A stretch of 28,369 bases of DNA from an uncultured Muribaculaceae bacterium (GTDB lineage Bacteria > Bacteroidota > Bacteroidia > Bacteroidales > Muribaculaceae), in assembly GCA_910578035.1 (NCBI GenBank), contig CAJTOB010000041.1:1-28369 (forward strand), given 5' to 3'. A program made the position numbers and the translations under genes. Within the stretch, counting starts at the first letter, position 1. Every line of letters starts with the position of its first letter. Under the pieces are notes generated by a model. It worked only from the letters and a program-made list of their open reading frames with translations, did not search any database and was not told the DNA's origin. Below, in pieces: positions 1 through 9,267 of this stretch.

Positions 1-30
1 ACCACAAATTTAACACTTTCCCCGAAAACT

Positions 31-591
31 ATGCACCGCCATTTCGGCTTGAGCCTTAATACTTATTATTTTAAGTGTAATATCATTTTCTTGCTCAGAC
101 GATTATGCATACAACTTAAATACTATCAATCCTGAAGTTAAAACAGAGGTAAGAGATAGTGAGTATGTAAATACTTCCGAACTGAATGCTATAATCTCCA
201 ATCTTCTTTTGAATGATATTTTTGACAATATCTCGACACCTCATAGTCGTAATATTTCGGAAAAATTTCCAAACCACGCCTGTTTATAGGAACGGTAAAA
301 TATTAGCATATATAGTAAACTTTCCTAATGAATCAGGATTTGCAATAATAAGCGGAACAAAAAAACTACTATCCAATTCTTGCATATAACAACGAAGGCT
401 CATTCAATTCTACAGTTGATGTTAATCATCCTTCAATTTTGTGGCTTGAAGGAATAACAAAAATGATAGAAGATCAGAAATTTTTAAAATCTGACTCCCT
501 TATCAAATATCACAATATATGGGAAGATGCAATTAACTCTGAGACATCACCATTAACCATCAAATCACGCTCAATATCTAAATGTATATGA
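31..591 (+). pseudogene. Frameshifted Spi-like / C10-protease propeptide lipoprotein
   Basis: No single frame is open, but three pieces join into one protein. Frame from base 56 gives a lipoprotein signal ending in SFSC. Frame from about 276 reads VYRNGKILAYIVNF and then GFAIISGTK. Frame from 367 reads YYPILAYNNEGSF and runs to TGA at 589-591. The GFAIISG and PILAYNNEGSF motifs are those of the propeptide of streptopain-type (C10) cysteine proteases and of stand-alone Spi-like inhibitors; this assignment is from memory of the family. Two breaks are +1 shifts at A runs (261-265 and 359-365). A third is needed near 52-56 to connect the ATG at 31. The protein ends right after the propeptide region with no catalytic domain, so it looks like a stand-alone inhibitor-type gene. 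Its stop overlaps the next start as ATGA. Single-base errors in homopolymers could also be sequencing errors. Confidence 0.6.
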
Positions 592-1094
592 GGTATATCG
601 CTTTACTAATTCTATCAATGCTATTTTTATGCTCGTCTTGCGAATCAGATGAGCCACAATATCCTAATCAACCTGAATGGATTGAACTTGATAAAACATT
701 TGATGATAGTGAAAGTATTTTTTTCGGAACTAAACAAGTGCCAAAGAATGGAGTAAAGATTCTTTTGCAGCAAAGAACTGGTTCCGATATATTTCTTATC
801 GAATTGCGGACTGATGAAGAACATGGATTTTCAAAAGTTATGACAATTGGCGAAACTTCATGTTATGAGTATATGAAAATTACGTTCTGGGCTGATGCAA
901 AATCGGTTGCTCCTGTATTTGGGATCTCAGAAACTTGCAAAGATCCCTACAAATACGCCTCTATTGAGATAGAACCAAACAGCACACAAGAGAATAGATA
1001 CTTTTCAATTGGTATTTTCTCGTATGACAAGAAAAACAAGAAACACTGGGGCAGGGTTTTTAACGGAATCCAATCCGGCTTTGATAATCCATGA
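588..1094 (+). CDS. Small hypothetical lipoprotein coupled to the Spi-like gene
   Basis: Predicted lipoprotein of about 168 residues: a hydrophobic N-terminus with lipobox LCSSC followed by an acidic, soluble domain with two internal cysteines. I do not recognise the family. An ATG lies at 582, but the ATG at 588 is preferred because it overlaps the stop of the upstream gene as ATGA, a common translational-coupling arrangement. Co-location with a C10-propeptide-like gene suggests a role in protease inhibition or cell-surface protection, but that is only inference from neighbourhood. The surrounding DNA is visibly more AT-rich than the housekeeping genes that follow, which suggests acquired DNA. 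Confidence 0.6.
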   Translation: MRYIALLILSMLFLCSSCESDEPQYPNQPEWIELDKTFDDSESIFFGTKQVPKNGVKILLQQRTGSDIFLIELRTDEEHGFSKVMTIGETSCYEYMKITFWADAKSVAPVFGISETCKDPYKYASIEIEPNSTQENRYFSIGIFSYDKKNKKHWGRVFNGIQSGFDNP

Positions 1095-1416
1095 TAATAA
1101 TAATTAAGAGGTTGTTTAATAAATGAACACATTCAGCTCAGTTGGAAAAATGTGTGAACTAATCCAACCTGTCTTCGGTTGACAGCTGTAAGTCGAGATA
1201 AAATATGCGTGGCTAAACCCATTGACCGTTGATGATTTGCCAAAGAGTCACAGCAATATTAAGAAGAGGAGAATAGAGAAGCTATATGAAATGAAAAAGC
1301 TTGCGTTTCTCCTTTATATCCCTCGGTTCCTTCATTGTCTGTTTGGTTTTTAGTGTAAATGCATGCTCGTTTGCGGGGAAATGTGTATCTTCGCGTAAGA
1401 AAATAAAAATGAGCAT
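1095..1416. other. Intergenic stretch, no confident gene
   Basis: No gene is supported here. On the + strand one frame is open from roughly 1193 to 1351 and reads as a basic peptide (for example LTVDDLPKSHSNIKKRRIEK) that lacks a convincing start; it could be the tail of a decayed gene, but I do not recognise it. A small inverted repeat (CTGTC/GACAG) lies near 1170-1186. Immediately before the aminopeptidase gene, TATCTTCG at 1386-1393 resembles a weak -7 element, without a well-spaced -33 box. Confidence 0.4.
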
Positions 1417-3204
1417 ATGAGCATATACACTGAAAGAATCGAAGCGCTGCGCGGCCTCATGAAAGAGGCGGGAATTGCAGCAGTCATCATACCCCAGGCC
1501 GACCCCCACCTCGGCGAATATCTTGCACCCCACTGGCAGGCTCGCCGCTGGTTCTCGGGCTTCAGCGGCTCGGCCGGCGATCTTGTTGTGACACTCGAAG
1601 CCGCCCTCTTGTGGACAGACTCGCGCTACTTCATTCAGGCGGCCGACCAACTTCAGGGCTCGGGCATCGAACTTATGAAAGATGGCCTCGAAGAGACCCC
1701 TTCGATTACAGCATATCTGTGTTCTACACTGAAAGCGGGCGACAAAGTAGGTGTCGACGGCATGCTTTTCTCGGCTCCGGCTCTCCAGAACATGGCCGAA
1801 GCTCTTGCTAAATGTGGAATTGCTCTTGACTGTCACTACGACATAGTTGACAAACTTTGGAGCGACCGCCCCGCCCTCCCCGACGGTAAAATTTTCATTC
1901 ACGAAGAGAAGTACGCAGGCCGCTCAGCACGCGAAAAAATGGCCGACATACTTGCAAGCGCCGAGGAAGAAGGCGCCGATGCAGTTTTTATTTCTGCTCT
2001 CGACGAAATTGCATGGACACTTAATATCCGTTCAAACGACGTGCGCCATACCCCTGTGGCAACCTCGTATCTGTATCTTTCTGATAATCAGAAAGTGCTT
2101 TTCATATCTCCGGCAAAGCTGACCGACGAAACAAAGGCATATCTCGAATCTCAGGGAGTTGCCACAAGAGAATATGGCGATGCCGCCGCTTTTCTCTCGG
2201 GTCTGCCCTCGGGCTGCAAGGTTCTCATAGCCCCGGCACATACTTCCGGGGCTGTTGTCGACATTCTCGGAGGCCGCTCTGTAAAGGTTACAGTGTCGCC
2301 TGCAGCGGTGATGAAGTCGGTAAAAAACGACGTCCAGCTCGACGGCGTACGCAATGCCATGATACGCGATGGCGTAGCTCTCGTCAAAGCATTCATGGAG
2401 CTTGAGGAGCGCATTAAAAAAGGCGAACGCACTACCGAAACCGATGTAGACACACTGCTTCACAAGCATCGGTCGGCGCAGCCGCTGTTCTTCGAGGAAA
2501 GCTTCGGCACAATAGCCGGCTATGGCCCCCACGGAGCTATAGTCCACTATGAGGCTACCGCTGAGACCGACTCGGTTCTCGCACCCGAAGGGCTGCTTCT
2601 GGTCGACTCCGGCGCACAATACCTCGACGGCACAACCGATATAACCCGCACCATAGCCCTCGGCATACCGACCGAACAGGAAAAACGCGACTTCACGCTC
2701 GTAATGAAGGGCCACATAGCGCTTGGCACAACGGTGTTTCCCTCCGGAACACGCGGAGCCCAGCTCGACGCCATCGCACGCCAGTTCCTATGGAAAAACG
2801 GACTCAGCTATCTCCACGGCACAGGCCACGGCGTAGGCCACTTCCTGAGTGTACACGAAGGCCCGCACAGCATACGCCTGAACAATGTAGAGGCTCCTCT
2901 GCGCCCCGGTTCGATAACATCTAACGAACCCGGCGTATACCGCGAAGGGGTTCATGGCATCCGCTGCGAAAACCTCGTACTCTGCGTACCCGTAATGGAA
3001 ACTGAGTTCGGCTCATTCCTCGGATTCGAGACTCTGACGATGTTCCCCTTCGACCGCACGCTCTTCGACCTCAGCATAATGACTGCCGAAGAAATCGCCT
3101 GGGTCGACAGCTACCACGCAAAAGTCCGCGAGCTCCTCTCCCCTGCCCTCAACACCGATGCCGAACGCGCATGGCTCGCAATGCATACGCTTCCGCTCGC
3201 TTAA
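1417..3204 (+). CDS. pepP: Xaa-Pro aminopeptidase (M24B)
   Basis: Cytoplasmic metallopeptidase that removes an N-terminal residue preceding proline. The 595-residue length is normal for the three-domain (aminopeptidase P-like) form common in Bacteroidetes: two creatinase-like N-terminal domains (about 1-305) and the pita-bread catalytic domain. All five dinuclear metal ligands are visible: D397 in VDSGAQY, D408 in TTDITRT, H475 in HGVGHFLSVHEGP, E504 in SNEPGVY and E518 in GIRCENLV. No signal peptide is present. The start at 1417 (ATGAGCATATACACT) is the first ATG of the frame with a sensible N-terminus. It is followed by an AT-rich inverted repeat rather than a clear terminator. The family call is firm; the symbol is by similarity of domain architecture. 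Confidence 0.93.
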   Translation: MSIYTERIEALRGLMKEAGIAAVIIPQADPHLGEYLAPHWQARRWFSGFSGSAGDLVVTLEAALLWTDSRYFIQAADQLQGSGIELMKDGLEETPSITAYLCSTLKAGDKVGVDGMLFSAPALQNMAEALAKCGIALDCHYDIVDKLWSDRPALPDGKIFIHEEKYAGRSAREKMADILASAEEEGADAVFISALDEIAWTLNIRSNDVRHTPVATSYLYLSDNQKVLFISPAKLTDETKAYLESQGVATREYGDAAAFLSGLPSGCKVLIAPAHTSGAVVDILGGRSVKVTVSPAAVMKSVKNDVQLDGVRNAMIRDGVALVKAFMELEERIKKGERTTETDVDTLLHKHRSAQPLFFEESFGTIAGYGPHGAIVHYEATAETDSVLAPEGLLLVDSGAQYLDGTTDITRTIALGIPTEQEKRDFTLVMKGHIALGTTVFPSGTRGAQLDAIARQFLWKNGLSYLHGTGHGVGHFLSVHEGPHSIRLNNVEAPLRPGSITSNEPGVYREGVHGIRCENLVLCVPVMETEFGSFLGFETLTMFPFDRTLFDLSIMTAEEIAWVDSYHAKVRELLSPALNTDAERAWLAMHTLPLA

Positions 3205-3306
3205 TTATGAATTATGGATTATAAATTATGAATTGATAGTTTCGATTCGTAATTTATCATCCTGATTCATACCAAGCTAACAACTCTTAATTCATAATCC
3301 ATAATT
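3203..3306. repeat. AT-rich inverted repeat between pepP and the gamma-CA gene
   Basis: The left arm 3210-3222 (AATTATGGATTAT) is perfectly complementary to 3294-3306 (ATAATCCATAATT). The match extends five more bases inward with one mismatch. The left side also holds near-repeats of AATTATGAATT/AATTATGGATT within 3203-3234. The loop is about 70 bases. It starts at the pepP stop codon and ends 8 bases before the next ATG, so it may be a transcribed structure or a dispersed intergenic repeat. Confidence 0.7.
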
Positions 3307-3313
3307 TGAAAAG

Positions 3314-3841
3314 ATGGCTCTCATCATACCCCTTCGCGGCTTTACGCCGAAAATGGGCAAAGAATGTTTCCTTGCCGAAAATGCCACCATCATCGGCGAC
3401 GTCACCATGGGCGACGGCTGCTCGATATGGTTCAACACAGTTCTCCGCGGTGATGTCAACACCATAACCATCGGTGACCGTGTGAACATTCAGGACGGCT
3501 CTGTGCTCCATACACTCTATCAGAAATCCACAATCGAAATCGGCAATGACGTGTCGATAGGACACAATGTGACAATACACGGCTCCAAAATCCACGACTT
3601 CGCCCTCATAGGCATGGGCGCCGTGGTGATGGACGACGCCGTTGTAGGCGAAGGCGCCATAGTGGCGGCCGGTTCTGTTGTGCTGTCGCGCACACAGATA
3701 GGCCCCAACGAACTTTGGGGTGGAGCTCCTGCTAAATTCATTAAGATGGTTGACCCGGCACAGGCCCGCGAAATCAACGTAAAAATAGCCACAAACTATC
3801 TCATGTACTCAAAGTGGTACGACGAGCCTGAATCAAAATGA
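3314..3841 (+). CDS. Gamma-type carbonic anhydrase-like hexapeptide protein
   Basis: A 175-residue left-handed beta-helix protein of the gamma carbonic anhydrase / YrdA class. The imperfect hexapeptide repeats run through most of the sequence. The three metal-binding histidines are present with family spacing: H66 (SVLHT), H84 (SIGHN) and H89 (TIHGS). The conserved Arg/Asp pair is R45 and D47 in LRGD. The C-terminal GGAPAKF motif is typical. Many members of this class bind metal without proven carbonic anhydrase activity, so hydration of CO2 is possible rather than certain. The stop overlaps the start of the PASTA gene (ATGA at 3838-3841), implying one operon with the next two genes. Confidence 0.9.
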   Translation: MALIIPLRGFTPKMGKECFLAENATIIGDVTMGDGCSIWFNTVLRGDVNTITIGDRVNIQDGSVLHTLYQKSTIEIGNDVSIGHNVTIHGSKIHDFALIGMGAVVMDDAVVGEGAIVAAGSVVLSRTQIGPNELWGGAPAKFIKMVDPAQAREINVKIATNYLMYSKWYDEPESK

Positions 3842-4476
3842 ACTTCCTCGAAAAACTCAACAGCCTCAGACTCAGGCACCCGATTATAGCCAACCTTGTG
3901 TATATAATCGTAGTCGCACTTCTGTTGCTATGGGGCGTCCTATTGTTTCTTGATTACTGGACCATGCACGGTCAGACATCGGTAGTGCCCGAAATCAAGC
4001 ATAAAAGCTACAATGAAGCCAGAGCACTTCTTTCGGCAAATGGGCTGAACATAGAAATTTCCGACTCTATTTACGACCGCAGCATTGCGCCGGGCACTGT
4101 AGTCGAATCATGGCCTAAGGCCGGGGCTGTCGTCAAAGGCGACCGTCAGGTCTATGTAACCGTAACGGCTTTCTCTCCAAAGCAAGTGACAATATCGATG
4201 CCTCTCACCGGCAATGTTTCATCTCGGCAGGCTGTATCGTATCTTCGCGGCATAGGCATTACAGATGTACGCATGGTTTACGTTCCGTCGGAGTTCCCTG
4301 ACCTTGTGATGGGCGCGAAATATGGAGACACCCCCCTTGCTGTGGGCTCTGTAATACCAATCACATCGACAGTGACACTTGAGGTTGGCAACGGCCCGGC
4401 AACAGAAGAATCAGACACAACCGAAGACACAGCCGAAGAGATAATTTTCGACAGTGAAAGCGATATATTCGAATGA
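3838..4476 (+). CDS. Membrane-anchored PASTA-domain protein
   Basis: 212 residues: a short cytoplasmic N-terminus, one membrane segment at about 15-39 (IIANLVYIIVVALLLLWGVL), then two PASTA-type repeats (about 48-112 and 117-185) and an acidic C-terminal tail. PASTA domains generally bind peptidoglycan or beta-lactam-like ligands, but no kinase or transpeptidase domain is attached here. A PASTA protein encoded directly before an RluD-family gene is an arrangement I recall from other Bacteroidales. Starts inside the stop of the gamma-CA gene and ends 21 bases before the next ORF. Probable cell-envelope role; exact function unknown. Confidence 0.85.
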   Translation: MNFLEKLNSLRLRHPIIANLVYIIVVALLLLWGVLLFLDYWTMHGQTSVVPEIKHKSYNEARALLSANGLNIEISDSIYDRSIAPGTVVESWPKAGAVVKGDRQVYVTVTAFSPKQVTISMPLTGNVSSRQAVSYLRGIGITDVRMVYVPSEFPDLVMGAKYGDTPLAVGSVIPITSTVTLEVGNGPATEESDTTEDTAEEIIFDSESDIFE

Positions 4477-4497
4477 TATAGCTTTAAGAACAGCATA

Positions 4498-5553
4498 ATG
4501 GCAGAAGAAGACGAAAGCGACGACAGAATCATAGAAATCGACGGTAACGAGCTCTTCGAACACTTCCGTTTCGTGGCAGACAAAGGCCAGGAACTATTGC
4601 GGGTAGACAAATTCCTTGTTGCGCGCCTGCAGAAATCGTCGCGTAACCGCGTGCAGCAGGCAGCTGAAGCCGGGTGCATACTTGTCAATGGCAAACCGGT
4701 AAAAAGCAACTACCGCGTCAAACCATTAGACGTCGTGCAGGTTGTAATGGACCGTCCGCGCTATGAATTCGAGATTGTTGCGCAGGATATTCCGCTCGAT
4801 ATAATATATGAAGACCGTCATGTGCTCGTAGTCAACAAGCCGGCCGGCCTTGTGGTGCACCCCGGTCACGGGAACTACGACGGCACTCTCGTCAATGCCC
4901 TTGCCTGGCACTTCCGCGACACACCCGACTATGATGTCAACGACCCGCGCCTCGGCCTTGTGCACCGCATCGACAAGGATACATCGGGCCTGCTGGTTGT
5001 AGCCAAGACTCCCGATGCCAAGACCGACCTCGGACGTCAATTTTTCAACAAGACTACCAAACGCGAATATGTAGCCGTGGTATGGGGCGTGCCCGAAATG
5101 ACCGAAGGCACAGTGGCAACAAATATAGGCCGCTCGCCCAAAGACCGCCTGCAGATGACAACTTTTCCGCTCGACGGGCCGGAAGGCAAACGAGCCGTCA
5201 CGCACTACTCCGTTACAGAGCCCCTTGGACATGTCGCTGTAGTAAAATGTGTGCTCGAAACAGGCCGTACACACCAGATTCGCGTACACATGAAATCGCT
5301 CGGGCACCCGCTCTTCAACGACGCCCGCTATGGCGGCGACAATATACTCCGCGGCGTGCGCTCGTCATCGTACCAAGCCTTCGTCCGCAACTGCATGGAT
5401 ATATGCCCCCGCCAGGCACTCCATGCACGCACCCTCGGCTTCCGTCACCCCCATACCGGCGAAGAAATGTTCTTCTCAGCCCCACTCCCTGCCGACATGA
5501 CCGCCCTCATCGAACGCTGGCGTACATATACTTCCGGCCGACTATCACAATGA
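4498..5553 (+). CDS. rluD: RluD-type 23S rRNA pseudouridine synthase
   Basis: 351-residue RluA/RluD family enzyme that converts uridine to pseudouridine in ribosomal RNA. An S4 RNA-binding domain occupies about 33-90 (LRVDKFLVARLQ ... ILVNGKPVKSNYRVKPLDVV). The catalytic domain follows, with the active-site motif HRIDKDTSGLL; the catalytic aspartate is D159. The TGRTHQIRVH motif and the LGHPLFNDARYGG motif, both typical of the family, are also present. Last gene of the operon starting at the gamma-CA gene; a strong hairpin terminator follows 35 bases downstream. Target positions (RluD-like helix 69 sites) are assumed from the S4-containing architecture. Confidence 0.92.
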   Translation: MAEEDESDDRIIEIDGNELFEHFRFVADKGQELLRVDKFLVARLQKSSRNRVQQAAEAGCILVNGKPVKSNYRVKPLDVVQVVMDRPRYEFEIVAQDIPLDIIYEDRHVLVVNKPAGLVVHPGHGNYDGTLVNALAWHFRDTPDYDVNDPRLGLVHRIDKDTSGLLVVAKTPDAKTDLGRQFFNKTTKREYVAVVWGVPEMTEGTVATNIGRSPKDRLQMTTFPLDGPEGKRAVTHYSVTEPLGHVAVVKCVLETGRTHQIRVHMKSLGHPLFNDARYGGDNILRGVRSSSYQAFVRNCMDICPRQALHARTLGFRHPHTGEEMFFSAPLPADMTALIERWRTYTSGRLSQ

Positions 5554-5587
5554 GAGTTTTTTAGCCCCCTCTGAAAATCGAAATTCC

Positions 5588-5637
5588 GAATGCGGACCTT
5601 GCTCAAATTGCAGCAAGGTCCGCATTCATATTTTTCA
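5588..5637 (+). terminator. Rho-independent terminator after rluD
   Basis: A perfect 16-bp stem, 5588-5603 paired with 5612-5627 (arms GAATGCGGACCTTGCT and its complement), an 8-base loop, then a T-rich run (TATTTTTC). Confidence 0.92.
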
Positions 5638-5657
5638 AGTAACACAAATGCATTTAA

Positions 5658-5688
5658 TTGCACAGATAAATTATTGTACATATATTTG
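5658..5688 (+). promoter_or_regulatory. Bacteroidetes promoter for the interrupted exported protein
   Basis: TTG at 5658-5660, a 20-base spacer, then TATATTTG at 5681-5688, matching the Bacteroidetes -33/-7 consensus (TTTG ... TAnnTTTG). It leaves a leader of about 120 bases before the ATG at 5819. Confidence 0.75.
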
Positions 5689-5818
5689 CAAAAGCAAACG
5701 ATTTTCTCAATTCAATACACATACAAGCACCTGAAGATATTATTTAAATAGCATTTTGACACAAAACACTAAGAAAAGCCATCATTAACAAAATCGACAC
5801 ACCAATAACAATCCTAAT

Positions 5819-8800
5819 ATGAAAAATCTTTTATTCGCGACAACAGTTGCCTTGACAGCTCTCTCTGCCATAGCAGCGGTGCCACGAGTCACTATCGAGG
5901 AAGCAAAACGAACAATCGAGGAAGGACGTGCAATCAGACCTACTATAAAGATGTAGACCCCGGCCAGAGAGGCATTGTTCTCTTCTACCGGCAGGGCATA
6001 TATATCGCCTCTGACTTCGAAGCGGAATCTGTCGGCCAAAGTTCCGTCGAAAGTGACAGCCGGCGGCTCCAACATCTACGGCTACCTCGGATATACATCG
6101 TACAGCGATACTCCTATAGGCCTGTACACTATAGATGCCAACGGCTATACCCTCAAGTGGGCCGATAAGGCTTATGAAGACGAAGGATTCGTACTCAGTG
6201 CCGGATGGTTCGACGGAGAGCGTGTGTGCGGTTTCGCCCCGGTAGAATTTTTCGGTTATATCACAGACCTTTACTACTTCGAATATGAATTCGAAACAGG
6301 CACCATAGTCACAGATCGCCAGGCTAATATGGACAATGGAATGTTCTCCTCAGCTACATATAGCCCTCAGGACAAATATATTTATGGCTATGGTGAAGAT
6401 TCTAATGGCGGGTTGGCTTTTCTGAAGGCACCAGCCTCAGCACCAGACGAACTGGAAGTAATCAGGCTTGCAGAATCGCCGGAAAATGCATGTACGGCCA
6501 TAACTTTCAACCCTGCCAACAACAAACTCTACGGTGTTACACTTGGCGGTACATTCGTAAGTATTGATAATGACGGCACTCAGACTGAAATAATGAAACT
6601 GACGGCGCTCGACGAAGTGCCAGAATTCATAGGCGGCCTTGTATACAGTCCTGTAGAAGACGTATTCTTCTATAATTACATTACCAATTTTTCGTCCGAC
6701 CTATACAAAATAGATATCAACCGAAAAACGGCAGAATTCGTAGACCTTTACGGCAAGACCACATTTCCGATTCTCTTCACAACTGACTCTGCTATCAATC
6801 CGGAAGCACCGGCCATGCCTGAAATTATAAAATTCGATTTCACAAACGGCTCAAATTCAGGAAATATAACCTACAAACTCCCTGCCACGACAGAAAACGG
6901 AGATAAACTCGAAGGGGTGCTCTCATGGACTGCTCTTCTCGACAACATCGAATACAAGACCGGCACCGGTGCTCCAGGCACTGAGGTCATTGTGCAATAC
7001 GCCGACATAAACGAAGGTCTGCACTCATTCGCATTCTATGCAAGCACAGCAGACCTCGACAGTCGTGTCAATACAGAACGTCGGTTCGTCGGATTCGACA
7101 CTCCGGCAACTCCGGAAAACGTAAGTCTTTCTGAAACACAAATCACTTGGTCGGCTGTTTCAAGCGGCGTCAACGGCGGCTATGTCAACACAGCTGAAAT
7201 TGAATACGAAGCATTCCTCAATGGCAAAAGCATAGGCAAGACCTTGTCCACGAAAATCGACATACAGATTCCGGACGGAGAACTATCTACTTATGAAGCA
7301 AGTGTAACGGCAAGCTGCGGAGGCAAGACATCTGCTCCCGGCAAATCGAATACTATCATAAGCGGTAAGCCGTTCCGACCCGATGTGACATTCACCCCGA
7401 CAGAATCAGAGGCCCAGCTCTTCACCATAATCGATACAGGCAGCGACGGTTTTTCATGGTATTATGACCCGGATGTCTATGCTACGACTGCTTTTGCAAC
7501 AGATTATGACCCCTATAAACCAATGGACGACTGGCTGATTCTGCCACCTGTAACTTTAGATAATCCCGACAGATTCTATATGTTCGCAATGGACTGCCGC
7601 CGCTTCGGCAGTTATATAGAAGACGATTATTTCGAAGTTTGCATCGGCAAATCGCCCGAACCGACGGCCATGACGAGTGTAATCATTCCCAAAACCAAGC
7701 CCGAATACTTCTCAGACTGGGAAAAATGGGGTGATTACAGCCAACTATTCCAGATTGCCGAAGCAGGAACATACTATATCGGCATTCATTGCATATCAGA
7801 TGCTAACCAATATGGTATTCTTGTCCGCAACATGAGTATTCTTGACCCCGGCATTTCTTCAAAATCTCCTGTAGCGGTCACTGATGCCGTTGCCACTGCT
7901 GCCGGCAATGGCGCTCTCGAAGCTGAAATCGCATTTACAATGCCGACAAAAACAATTGACGGCTCAGAGATTCCTGCCGAAACAGAACTTACAGCCGTAA
8001 TAAGTGGAACGAGCATATCGACCGTAAAAGGTAAGCCGGGGTCGAAAATCACAACTTCTGTCGCAACCGCCCAAGGTGACAATACTATAAGTATCGCAGT
8101 TAATGCAGGCGAGGCAAATGGAATCAAGGCCATAGTCAGTGTATATACCGGCGTGCACATACCTGGTGTCGTTACGAATCTGACAGGAACACTATCGGAC
8201 GACATGCTCTCCTTCACACTTTCTTGGGAAGCGCCGACAGCCTCAGAAGACGGCGGATATTTCGACCCGAGCACAGTAAGCTACCAATATTATACCTACG
8301 ACGAAACCTGGGGCTGGCAGAAGGCTGCTGACCTTGGCTCTGTAAAGACATATACATTCACGCTTCCTGCAGGAACCGAGCAAGACCTCTACCGAATGGG
8401 TATTGTGACATGCAACGCAGCCGGAACGGGGTCGCGAGTGACAGGCATTACATCTGTAATGGGAACTCCCTATGCATTGCCTATGACAGAGGATTTCGAA
8501 GGCGGAGAGGACGATCCCATGCAGATAAATCCATGGACTTATTATACTCCCACCAGCGAATATGACGGACAACTCTGGTCTGTAGAAAAAGTTGCTAACG
8601 TATCGGATAAATGGAGCGACCAAAGCACCAGCGTATTGGTAGGCACTTCCAGAAACGCTACCGGCAAAGGCAAAATGGCGATTCCCAGATTCACCACGGC
8701 AAATGCTTCTGATGTAGAACTCGAACTTCTATCCTGGGCCGGAGAAAATGCCGCCACAATCAATATCACGGCCATTGCCAACGGCATGGACTCGGAAGTT

Positions 8801-9184
8801 ACCATAGGAACTGTTCTGCCCGGCAACGGATGGAAAAAGAGTTTTATCACACTACCCAAGGAGTTCAACGGCAAAGGCTGGGTGCAGCTCTATATCGACA
8901 CTGAGTACAAAACCGCCAAAGACATGTGCGTCATAGAAAGTCTTGAGGTAAGCGGACAGACCAGCGGAATCGGGAATATTTCAGCAGCCAATGGTATTGT
9001 ACGAGGCGGAAAGGGCCAGATACTGATATCAGGGTTCGATTCGGGGGATATTATCGTTTACACTGTCGATGGTAAAGCTATCGCTACCGGTTCAGCCCAA
9101 TATGGAGAACAGATCCTTACAGTACCTGCCGGCCTGTATATTGTCCGTGTATGCGGCCAAAGCTACAAAGTGATTGTAAAATAA
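5819..9184 (+). pseudogene. Large exported fibronectin-type protein, interrupted by amber codon
   Basis: The ATG at 5819 begins a clear signal peptide (MKNLLFATTVALTALSAIAA). It is in the same frame as the long ORF ending at 9184, but codon 46 (5954-5956) is TAG. Reading through gives 1121 residues. The N-terminal third looks propeller-like (YGYLGYTSYSDTPIGLYTID and later repeats). Further on are several fibronectin type III-like segments. Two segments resemble choice-of-anchor/MAM-like modules (DDWLILPPVTLDNPDRFYMF and LPMTEDFEGGEDDPMQINPW). The last ~70 residues form a C-terminal sorting-type domain ending GLYIVRVCGQSYKVIVK. Such proteins are secreted or surface-displayed; the substrate is unknown. 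Without readthrough the only alternative is a TTG at 5975, which would lack the signal peptide, so export would fail. It has its own promoter and terminator. Confidence 0.82.
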
Positions 9185-9201
9185 GACCACTATCACCTTC
9201 T

Positions 9202-9244
9202 GAAAAAGGCATGTTCCCGGGAATATGCCTTTTTCATTTTTTTG
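9202..9244 (+). terminator. Rho-independent terminator after the exported protein gene
   Basis: Arms 9202-9212 (GAAAAAGGCAT) and 9225-9235 are complementary, continued inward by the palindrome TTCCCGGGAA (9214-9223) with one G-T pair, then seven T from 9237. It lies immediately upstream of the aroE promoter element. Confidence 0.85.
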
Positions 9245-9247
9245 AAG

Positions 9248-9255
9248 TAACTTTG
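9248..9255 (+). promoter_or_regulatory. -7 element for aroE
   Basis: TAACTTTG matches the TAnnTTTG consensus and lies only 12 bases before the ATG at 9268, implying a very short leader. No well-spaced TTTG upstream is obvious. Confidence 0.55.
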
Positions 9256-9267
9256 CAAAAAATTCAT

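Noticed and set aside
1109..1130. GGTTGTTTAATAA-like sequence also seen near 19779 and, more weakly, 15243
   Set aside because: Three short, diverged AT-rich matches without flanking duplications or a common context; not enough to call a dispersed element.
2032..2715. Minus-strand open frame opposite the aminopeptidase gene
   Set aside because: Antisense shadow of the conserved catalytic domain of the M24B peptidase; no independent signals.
9151..9267. Upstream extension of the aroE reading frame
   Set aside because: It overlaps the end of the previous gene, a strong terminator and the -7 promoter element; shikimate dehydrogenase homology begins just after ATG 9268.
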